Source: Pseudoalteromonas xiamenensis (GTDB lineage: Bacteria > Pseudomonadota > Gammaproteobacteria > Enterobacterales > Alteromonadaceae). Taken from it: 64,000 nucleotides of DNA. The position numbers and the translations under genes were made by a program. How positions within the stretch are numbered: the first letter of the stretch is position 1; each line of letters begins with the position of its first letter. Below are positions 57,963 to 64,000 of this stretch, one piece after another. The stretch spans positions 1,302,001 to 1,366,000 of the forward strand of contig NZ_CP099917.1 of assembly GCF_030994125.1 (NCBI RefSeq). Reading direction: 5' to 3'. The notes beneath the pieces are model-generated. The model did not search any database and was not told the origin of the DNA. It saw only the letters and a list, made by a program, of their open reading frames with translations.

Positions 57963-58311
57963 GGAATGGGCTCTTCAAACTTCAAGAGAAAGACGAGAGA
58001 TCAAATGAGCGGGTAAGATCTTCAATACTTTCATACTACGGACATAAGTATTAAATATACTGGAAATGTGTTACAAAAAAAACACAATCTTTGTATAAAA
58101 ATCGTCACGTTTGTCGCAAATTAGACGCTGTTGAACTTAGGTTTGCTTACAATTGCGCTTGAAAAAGCGTCTTTTAAAACACGAAGCAGATTGTTTTTCC
58201 TTGTTTCTTGCGGTTAAACATGTGCTTTTGTCTATTTACCTCAATCGTTTTGAAAAATCCCCAAAACTTCTCTTTAATGTAGTCTGCACATCTTGTTCGG
58301 AAATACAGCTA
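57963..58311. other. Non-coding leader of the S10 peptidase gene
   Basis: It contains no convincing gene. A short hairpin CGCTT-GAAA-AAGCG (58156-58169) is followed by TCTTTT, like a weak terminator. An upstream AGACGCT (58123-58129) could pair with AGCGTCT (58166-58172) and disrupt it. The divergent promoters of the response regulator and the peptidase must lie here. Confidence 0.4.
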
Positions 58312-59835
58312 ATGAAAAAAATCGTTCTCTGCATCGCGCTTGCGTTAGGTACTACAGTGGTGAGCTCTGCATTCGCCAATGAGAAATCCAGTTCACATAA
58401 CATCGCTATTGATGTCGACAGCAATGTTGTTACACAGCACAAAGCCAGTATTAACGGCGAAAAGTTTTCGTATACAGCCGAGACAGGAACGCAGCCAGTT
58501 TGGGATGAAGAAGGCAAAGCAATTGCGACACTGCAATATACTTATTATCAACGCCAAAAAGCGCAAGACAGCGCAAATCGCCCGCTCGTCATAAGCTTTA
58601 ACGGCGGGCCAGGCTCTGCGTCAGTTTGGATGCACATCGCCTATACAGGCCCTAAAGTATTAAAAATTGACGATGAAGGCTACCCTGTACAGCCCTATGG
58701 TTTAATTGAAAATACCCACTCAATTTTGGATGTTGCCGACATCGTTTATGTCAATCCAGTGAATACCGGTTATTCTCGTGTATTGCCCGATGAAAATGGT
58801 AAGTTACCAAGTAAAGAAAGCCAAAAAGCACAGTTTTTCGGTGTCAACGCGGACATTAAATACCTTGCGAGTTGGTTAAATACCTTCATCAATCGTCATA
58901 ATCGAGCGCTATCTCCTAAGTTTCTTATTGGGGAAAGTTACGGCACAACTCGCGTATCAGGTCTTGCACACGAATTACAAAACGAACAATGGATGTTTTT
59001 AAATGGCGTGATCCTAGTTTCGCCGACGGAAATCGGCATTGAGCGTAAAGGTCCCGTTGAAGCGGCAAATCGTTTGCCATACTACGCAGCTACCGCTTGG
59101 TATCACAAAGCACTCAGTAACGAATTACAAAACAAAGATTTGCAATCTTTACTTGCGGAAGTAGAAACGTACACACTTGATACTTACTTACCAGCACTCG
59201 CTCGCGGTGGCTTTTTAAATGTTGACGAAAAACAAAAAGTCGCAAAACAAGTTGCACTTTATTCCGGTTTATCAGAACAGTTTGTACTACAAAATAACTT
59301 GGACATCCCGACCGGTACATTCTGGAAAGAATTACTTCGAGACAGAGGGTTCACAATTGGTCGTCTGGACTCTCGCTACTTAGGTTTAGATAAACGTGAT
59401 GCTGGTGCCGGTCCGGATTACTGGCCTGAATTGATGTCTTGGCTGCACTCCTTTACACCAGCTATCAACTACTATCTACGCGAAGAGCTCAACTATAAAA
59501 CCGATGTTAAATACAACATGCTCGCGGACGTCTCACCTTGGGATAAGAGCAACAATCGGACGGGTGAACAACTTCGTATAGCCATGGCACAAAATCCTTA
59601 TTTACATGTCATGATCCAGTCTGGGTATTTCGATGGTGCGACGAATTACTTTGACGCCAAATACACTATGTGGCAACTCGACCCAAGCGGCAAAATGAGT
59701 GCCCGCCTATCGTTTAAAGGATATGAGTCTGGTCACATGATGTATCTGCGCCGACCTGATTTAGCGCAATCAAACCAAGACCTTCGTGAATTTATTTTAA
59801 ACGCACTACCAAACGGTCAAGCGGCTAAATATTGA
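58312..59835 (+). CDS. Serine carboxypeptidase-like protein (S10)
   Basis: A 507-residue secreted peptidase with a signal peptide ending at SAFA (about residue 23). The alpha/beta-hydrolase landmarks of family S10 are present: the oxyanion segment FNGGPGSASVW, the nucleophile serine in IGESYGT, an aspartate in GYFDGATNYFD and the catalytic histidine in YESGHMMY. It should remove C-terminal residues from peptides in the periplasm or outside the cell. An earlier ATG at 58153 adds 53 residues ahead of the signal peptide and is rejected. The ribosome site is weak. Confidence 0.9.
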   Translation: MKKIVLCIALALGTTVVSSAFANEKSSSHNIAIDVDSNVVTQHKASINGEKFSYTAETGTQPVWDEEGKAIATLQYTYYQRQKAQDSANRPLVISFNGGPGSASVWMHIAYTGPKVLKIDDEGYPVQPYGLIENTHSILDVADIVYVNPVNTGYSRVLPDENGKLPSKESQKAQFFGVNADIKYLASWLNTFINRHNRALSPKFLIGESYGTTRVSGLAHELQNEQWMFLNGVILVSPTEIGIERKGPVEAANRLPYYAATAWYHKALSNELQNKDLQSLLAEVETYTLDTYLPALARGGFLNVDEKQKVAKQVALYSGLSEQFVLQNNLDIPTGTFWKELLRDRGFTIGRLDSRYLGLDKRDAGAGPDYWPELMSWLHSFTPAINYYLREELNYKTDVKYNMLADVSPWDKSNNRTGEQLRIAMAQNPYLHVMIQSGYFDGATNYFDAKYTMWQLDPSGKMSARLSFKGYESGHMMYLRRPDLAQSNQDLREFILNALPNGQAAKY

Positions 59836-59845
59836 TCCCCCAGTT

Positions 59846-59879
59846 GGTGCCAGCAGCGGCGGTTTTGCTGCTGTGCACC
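59846..59879 (+). terminator. Hairpin terminator of S10 peptidase gene
   Basis: GGTGC...AGCAGC pairs with GCTGCT...GCACC, with small bulges, around a GGCGGTTTT loop. It starts 11 bases past the stop codon and is followed by CATTTTGTTT. Confidence 0.6.
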
Positions 59880-60106
59880 ACATTTTGTTTATGTCGACTC
59901 TCAGCAAACAGTAGCTCTGTAACTTGACTGACAAAACACGATAATTCCTAACCCATGAGTTTCTATTGATTGCGCCGAATTGAAATTCAAAACACACAAT
60001 ATCAATCCAATCCTTCATTGTTGCCTTTTGTGCGCATAAATTCCTACTCCCTTTGCCTAAATTTTTGGGTATACTCAAAGCATTAGCATTCTATTTGGAT
60101 TACCTC

Positions 60107-60643
60107 ATGACGGATAAATACCGTGTAATCTATACTGGCCTAGACTCAGGAATCGAACAGGAAGTCGCCATTACTCGCCTTGCAACCAAATTGGGGATCC
60201 CTGAAAACAAGGCTGCGACCTTCTTTGCAAAAAAGCCGCTCTTTGCGCCGGCAGATAAAGAAAAGGCGATGAAGCAAGTTAAGCTTTTTGCAAGTATGGG
60301 GATCCAAGCTAAATTGCAAACGTCTAGTGCGACGAATGATTCTAGTTCGGCACAACGTGATGAACGACTGTTTGAAGCTCTTGATTACATCACTAGTAGT
60401 TTAATTCGTTTAGAAGAACGATTAGAAGAAATAGAACAACGTTTAGGACAAGCACCAGCCATCGAGCATTCCACTGATGACGAAGAAGATTGGGAAGACG
60501 ACGGCTTTTTGGACGACTTAGATATTGATTCGCAACCGAAAAAGCGTTCACCTATTGTGCTTTACAGCTTAGTGTCTGGTGTTGCAATTCTGGTAATCCT
60601 GCTGGCTTTAACGCTCATCTACCCTGACATTATGAATTTTTAA
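60107..60643 (+). CDS. Coiled-coil, C-tail-anchored protein, unknown function
   Basis: A 178-residue protein. The N-terminal part (about 1-75, MTDKYRVIYTG...) looks like a small globular domain. A coiled-coil helix follows (LEERLEEIEQRLG, about 100-120), then a strongly acidic stretch (DDEEDWEDDGFLDDLD) and a C-terminal membrane helix (about 152-174) with only a few residues after it. I do not recognise the family. It ends 10 bases before fau, so the two are probably co-transcribed. An upstream ATG at 60053 adds 18 hydrophobic residues; the ATG at 60107 fits better. Confidence 0.75.
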   Translation: MTDKYRVIYTGLDSGIEQEVAITRLATKLGIPENKAATFFAKKPLFAPADKEKAMKQVKLFASMGIQAKLQTSSATNDSSSAQRDERLFEALDYITSSLIRLEERLEEIEQRLGQAPAIEHSTDDEEDWEDDGFLDDLDIDSQPKKRSPIVLYSLVSGVAILVILLALTLIYPDIMNF

Positions 60644-60653
60644 CAACTCAAAC

Positions 60654-61259
60654 ATGAAAAACACTAATAATCACAATAAAAAGCGACAACTAATCCGTAG
60701 AGAAATTCGAGAAAAACGAAACAGCCTCTCAAAGGAAGTACAAAAAACAGCGTCGGAACGTTTGATTATTAGTTTTTTTCAACATACAGCACTCCCCGCA
60801 AACGCCCGTATCGGGTGTTATTTAAGCAACGACGGAGAGCTTAATACATCTCTTTTAATTCAAGAGCTTTGGAGACAAAGCCACACTATTTACCTCCCTC
60901 TAATTCACCCCTTTAACTCAACAAATTTGCTCTTTCAGAAATATGAAAAAACTTCACCCATGAAAGCAAATCGCTATGGTATCTTGGAGCCTAAGTTGAA
61001 TTGCAGTGAAGTTTGTCCCGTTTCTCAACTCGATATTCTACTTTTACCGCTCGTTGCTTTTGATTCGATGGGTAATCGTATGGGTATGGGGGGTGGTTAT
61101 TATGACCGCACATTAAGCAGCTACTACCGAGATAAATGGCCTGCGCCAAAATTAATTGGCCTTGCCCATGATTGTCAGAAAGTAGAAATGCTGCCCACTG
61201 AAACATGGGATGTTCCTCTTCAGGCAATTCTAACGCCGACAACCTTTTATCATTGGTAA
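60654..61259 (+). CDS. fau: 5-formyltetrahydrofolate cyclo-ligase
   Basis: A 201-residue enzyme (YgfA/MTHFS) that converts 5-formyl-THF to 5,10-methenyl-THF using ATP. The N-terminal basic helix (KRQLIRREIREKRNSLS) and the nucleotide-binding motif GNRMGMGGGYYDRTL are diagnostic. It precedes rpiA and serA, as in E. coli, where the 6S RNA gene and zapA lie on its other side; neither is seen here. Confidence 0.93.
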   Translation: MKNTNNHNKKRQLIRREIREKRNSLSKEVQKTASERLIISFFQHTALPANARIGCYLSNDGELNTSLLIQELWRQSHTIYLPLIHPFNSTNLLFQKYEKTSPMKANRYGILEPKLNCSEVCPVSQLDILLLPLVAFDSMGNRMGMGGGYYDRTLSSYYRDKWPAPKLIGLAHDCQKVEMLPTETWDVPLQAILTPTTFYHW

Positions 61260-61295
61260 ACGCACTTTTCGGGTCTCTTTTTGCACTAAAACAAG

Positions 61296-61301
61296 TATAA
61301 T
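61296..61301 (+). promoter_or_regulatory. Candidate -10 element of rpiA
   Basis: A perfect TATAAT lies 35 bases before the rpiA ATG. No good -35 hexamer is seen at 17 bases spacing, so the promoter may be weak or activator-dependent. Confidence 0.4.
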
Positions 61302-61336
61302 TGTGCCAAGTTTGACAACATAAAAGTGTGATTTCT

Positions 61337-61990
61337 ATGACCCAAGATGAAATGAAAAAAGCAGCTGCATGGGCAGCACTCGATTACGTAACGGAAGATA
61401 GTATTGTTGGCGTCGGCACAGGTTCAACGGTAAACCACTTTATCGATGCTCTTGGTACGATAAAAGATAAGATCCGCGGCGCAGTATCAAGTTCTGAAGC
61501 TTCTACAGCGAAACTAAAAGCACTCGGCATCGAAGTGTATGAATTGAACGATGTCGACAGCTTGGATGTGTATATTGATGGCGCAGATGAAATCAACGGT
61601 CTGAACGAAATGATAAAAGGCGGTGGTGCGGCACTAACTCGTGAGAAAATTGTCGCTGCCGTGGCCAAGAAATTTGTATGTATCGTGGATAACACGAAGC
61701 ATGTAAATACATTGGGTCGTTTTCCATTACCCATTGAAGTGATCCCTATGGCTCGCAGCTATGTCGGACGTGAATTGGTTAAATTAGGTGGTGATCCTGT
61801 TTATCGTCAAGGTGTCGTCACGGACAATGGGAATGTCATTTTAGACGTTCACAATTTAGAAATTTCTCAGGCCAAAGCGCTTGAAACTAGCATTAACCAG
61901 ATTGTTGGTGTTGTTACTAACGGTCTATTTGCCGAACGCGGCGCAGATGTGGTGATTACTGGCACGCCAGAAGGACCACAAATTAAATAA
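61337..61990 (+). CDS. rpiA: Ribose-5-phosphate isomerase A
   Basis: A 217-residue enzyme of the pentose phosphate pathway, interconverting ribose 5-phosphate and ribulose 5-phosphate. It matches E. coli RpiA throughout: [34 protein letters not shown] and [20 protein letters not shown] at 61328 is in frame, but the ATG at 61337 corresponds to the E. coli MTQDE start. Confidence 0.97.
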   Translation: MTQDEMKKAAAWAALDYVTEDSIVGVGTGSTVNHFIDALGTIKDKIRGAVSSSEASTAKLKALGIEVYELNDVDSLDVYIDGADEINGLNEMIKGGGAALTREKIVAAVAKKFVCIVDNTKHVNTLGRFPLPIEVIPMARSYVGRELVKLGGDPVYRQGVVTDNGNVILDVHNLEISQAKALETSINQIVGVVTNGLFAERGADVVITGTPEGPQIK

Positions 61991-62010
61991 GCTTAATAGC
62001 AGGATAAGTC

Positions 62011-63240
62011 ATGAGTAAGGTATCGTTAGCAAAAGACAAAATTAAAATCCTTCTACTTGAAGGGGTACACCAAAGTGCGGTTGAAACACTCAAACGCAAT
62101 GGGTACAGCAACATTGATTATGTAAAAACGTCCCTACCTGAAGATGAACTTATCGAACGCATTAAAGACGCGCATTTTGTTGGCATTCGTTCTCGTACAC
62201 ACCTCAATGAACGTGTATTGGAAGCAGCGGAAAAGTTAGTAGCGGTCGGTTGTTTCTGCATTGGTACTAACCAAGTCGACTTAAACGCAGCACGGGTTCG
62301 TGGTGTTGCCGTTTTTAATGCACCTTTCTCAAATACCCGTTCAGTTGCTGAGTTAGTGTTGGGCGAAATTCTACTACTGCTCCGCCGTATTCCTGAGCGA
62401 AATGCCATGGCGCACCGTGGAATTTGGCAAAAGACGGCCAATGGCTCATACGAAGCACGAGGAAAAACACTCGGGATCATAGGCTACGGTCACATTGGCA
62501 CGCAACTTGGTATCATGGCAGAAAACATCGGTATGAAAGTCGAGTTTTATGACATTGAAGACAAGTTAACGCTAGGTAATGCGACACAAATTCAAAACAT
62601 GACGCAGCTTTTACAACGAGCTGATGTCGTAAGCCTACACGTACCAGAAACACCACAAACTAAGAATTTGATTGGTATGGCTGAACTCGAAGTGATGAAA
62701 CACGGCGCAATTCTAATTAACGCCTCTCGCGGAACTGTCGTCGATATTGATGCACTTGCTGAAGCGTTGCGTGATAAACGCATTTCAGGTGCAGCAATTG
62801 ACGTTTTCCCAGTCGAGCCAAAAGGTAATGACGAAGAGTTTGTTTCTCCTCTACGCGAATTTGATAATGTAATTCTGACGCCACACATCGGTGGTTCAAC
62901 TCAAGAAGCACAAGAAAACATTGGTATTGAAGTTGCGGGTAAACTTGCTAAATACTCGGACAATGGTTCGTCATTAAGTGCAGTAAACTTCCCTGAAGTA
63001 TCACTTCCTGAGCTTTCTGGCCGTAGCCGTTTATTGCATATCCACCAAAACCGCCCAGGTGTATTAACGCAAATTAACCAAGCGTTTGCACAGCATGGTA
63101 TCAACATCGCTGCGCAGTACCTACAAACGGATGCCTCTATTGGTTATGTTGTTATCGATGTCGACAGTGACCATTCTGAAGTCGCACTTAAAGAACTCAG
63201 TGCTGTCGAAGGCACAATCCGCGCGCGTATTTTGCACTAA
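62011..63240 (+). CDS. serA: D-3-phosphoglycerate dehydrogenase
   Basis: A 409-residue NAD-dependent enzyme, the first step of serine synthesis. The dinucleotide-binding motif is GYGHIG, and catalytic residues lie in NASRGTVVD, DVFPVEP and LTPHIGGST. A C-terminal ACT domain (about 335-409, HIHQNRPGVLTQIN) gives serine feedback inhibition, as in E. coli SerA. AGGA lies 6 bases before the ATG. It follows rpiA by 20 bases and ends in a strong terminator. Confidence 0.97.
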   Translation: MSKVSLAKDKIKILLLEGVHQSAVETLKRNGYSNIDYVKTSLPEDELIERIKDAHFVGIRSRTHLNERVLEAAEKLVAVGCFCIGTNQVDLNAARVRGVAVFNAPFSNTRSVAELVLGEILLLLRRIPERNAMAHRGIWQKTANGSYEARGKTLGIIGYGHIGTQLGIMAENIGMKVEFYDIEDKLTLGNATQIQNMTQLLQRADVVSLHVPETPQTKNLIGMAELEVMKHGAILINASRGTVVDIDALAEALRDKRISGAAIDVFPVEPKGNDEEFVSPLREFDNVILTPHIGGSTQEAQENIGIEVAGKLAKYSDNGSSLSAVNFPEVSLPELSGRSRLLHIHQNRPGVLTQINQAFAQHGINIAAQYLQTDASIGYVVIDVDSDHSEVALKELSAVEGTIRARILH

Positions 63241-63266
63241 ATTTGTGGTTCATCATAAATTAACAT

Positions 63267-63296
63267 AAAAAAGCGAGACTTAGGTCTCGCTTTTTT
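63267..63296 (+). terminator. Rho-independent terminator of serA
   Basis: AAAAAAGCGAGAC and GTCTCGCTTTTTT form a 13-bp stem with a 4-base loop. It would work in both directions. Confidence 0.9.
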
Positions 63297-63382
63297 ATGG
63301 CTGTTCACATTCGTTTTATTCGCCCTCAATGGAACGCCTTTAAACGAGATGACGAGTGTTATACGTCATAGATAAACCGAAT

Positions 63383-64000
63383 CTAGAACAGCGCTTCAAG
63401 TGCTCTTGACAGGTGATCCACCGCCACAATCTCCATGCCTTCTATTGGTTCTTTTGGTTTATTCGCGGAAGGGACGATTGCTTTTGTAAAACCGTGTTTA
63501 GCAGCCTCTCTTAATCGCTCCTGTCCACTTGGAACCGGACGTATTTCACCACCGAGACCCACCTCACCAAAGACGACTAGTTGTCTATCGAGAGAGGTGT
63601 TTTTGAAACTCGACACGAGAGCTGCAATTAAGGCTAAATCCGCAGACGTTTCGGTGACTTTGACACCACCAACAACGTTTACAAACACATCTTGATCGGA
63701 CACTTGCAAGCCACCATGTCGGTGGAGTACAGCCAACAACATCGCGAGACGATTTTGCTCAAGGCCGACTGTCACCCTTCTTGGGTTGCTCAGCTGAGAG
63801 TAATCCACTAACGCTTGTACTTCGACGAGAAGTGGTCGAGTCCCTTCCCATATAACCATGACAAGCGATCCCGGAGTCTGCTGTTCTCCCCGGTTTAAGA
63901 AAATTGCAGAGGGGTTGTTCACCTCACGTAGGCCATTGCCCGTCATCGCGAAAACCCCTAACTCATTCACTGCACCGAAACGGTTTTTATTGCCACGAAG
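63383..64000 (-). CDS. radA: DNA repair protein RadA, C-terminal part
   Basis: The 3' part of radA; the gene continues beyond the right edge. Visible are the KNRFG motif (encoded in the last 30 bases), GVFAMTGNGLREVNNPS, and the Lon-protease-like domain with DVFVNVVGGVKVTETSADLA and FGEVGLGGEIRPVP. RadA is a RecA-related helicase for branch migration in recombination and transformation. Its zinc finger and ATPase domains lie outside the window. Confidence 0.93.
   Translation of the reverse strand, partial: LRGNKNRFGAVNELGVFAMTGNGLREVNNPSAIFLNRGEQQTPGSLVMVIWEGTRPLLVEVQALVDYSQLSNPRRVTVGLEQNRLAMLLAVLHRHGGLQVSDQDVFVNVVGGVKVTETSADLALIAALVSSFKNTSLDRQLVVFGEVGLGGEIRPVPSGQERLREAAKHGFTKAIVPSANKPKEPIEGMEIVAVDHLSRALEALF

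Noticed and set aside
59880..60106. Search for 6S RNA (ssrS), expected near fau
   Set aside because: The interval shows no long rod-like pairing with a central bubble and no match to the conserved 6S ends that I can see.

Overview
The window is an ordinary chromosomal stretch of a marine gammaproteobacterium. The best fit is an Alteromonadales member of the Pseudoalteromonas type. That call is an inference from protein content and gene order: close matches to E. coli XerD, FldB, RdgC, DinB, RpiA and SerA; a TonB receptor; NhaD; a large set of secreted and lipoprotein peptidases; many c-di-GMP and chemotaxis proteins. I see no rRNA, tRNA, insertion sequence, prophage, CRISPR array or plasmid signature, and no clear boundary of transferred DNA.

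Layout. 0-8 kb: xerD and fldB diverge as in E. coli. Then come a secreted ATP-dependent DNA ligase (Lig E type), a frameshifted HAD phosphatase, a TonB-dependent receptor with a long palindrome-rich upstream region, a stand-alone Cache membrane protein and sixA. 8-20 kb: a pitrilysin-like M16 protease, a PAS-GGDEF-EAL protein, a YjbR/MmcQ-like protein, pfkA convergent with nhaD, a DUF368 undecaprenyl-phosphate translocase, rdgC and an HDOD protein. 20-32 kb: an M49-like lipoprotein, a LysR/MFS pair, an HxlR/DsbA-like/kinase-like group, a HIT protein, DPP-IV, a Cache chemoreceptor and an M17 aminopeptidase. 32-41 kb: a CstA-family transporter, dinB with a consensus LexA box, an aldo-keto reductase, a Nudix / TonB-like anchor / formyltransferase group, a solute-binding protein and a SIMPL protein. 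41-50 kb: a PatZ-like acetyltransferase translationally coupled to a voltage-gated K+ channel. The channel gene overlaps, tail to tail, a 1511-residue propeller-PAS-GGDEF-EAL sensor. 50-64 kb: a chemoreceptor, PBP1b, glnK-amtB with a sigma-54 promoter, a twin-receiver diguanylate cyclase, an S10 carboxypeptidase, fau-rpiA-serA (the order known from E. coli) and the 3' part of radA.

How the genes fit together. Several peptidases (M16, M49-like, DPP-IV, M17, S10) point to growth on peptides. CstA, AmtB/GlnK and a TonB receptor add scavenging of carbon, nitrogen and large ligands. Two chemoreceptors, a lone Cache protein, two SBP-like proteins and four c-di-GMP/HDOD proteins suggest extensive environmental sensing. 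NhaD next to the DUF368 translocase suggests adaptation to alkaline, sodium-rich water.

I did not find an obviously new multi-gene system such as a defence island or a secretion locus. The observations most worth following are: a hairpin that looks at once like a terminator and an NtrC enhancer upstream of glnK; the PatZ-like protein that keeps the histidine lost in enterobacterial PatZ; the channel / c-di-GMP sensor 3' overlap; the nhaD-DUF368 pair; and the palindromes upstream of the TonB receptor.
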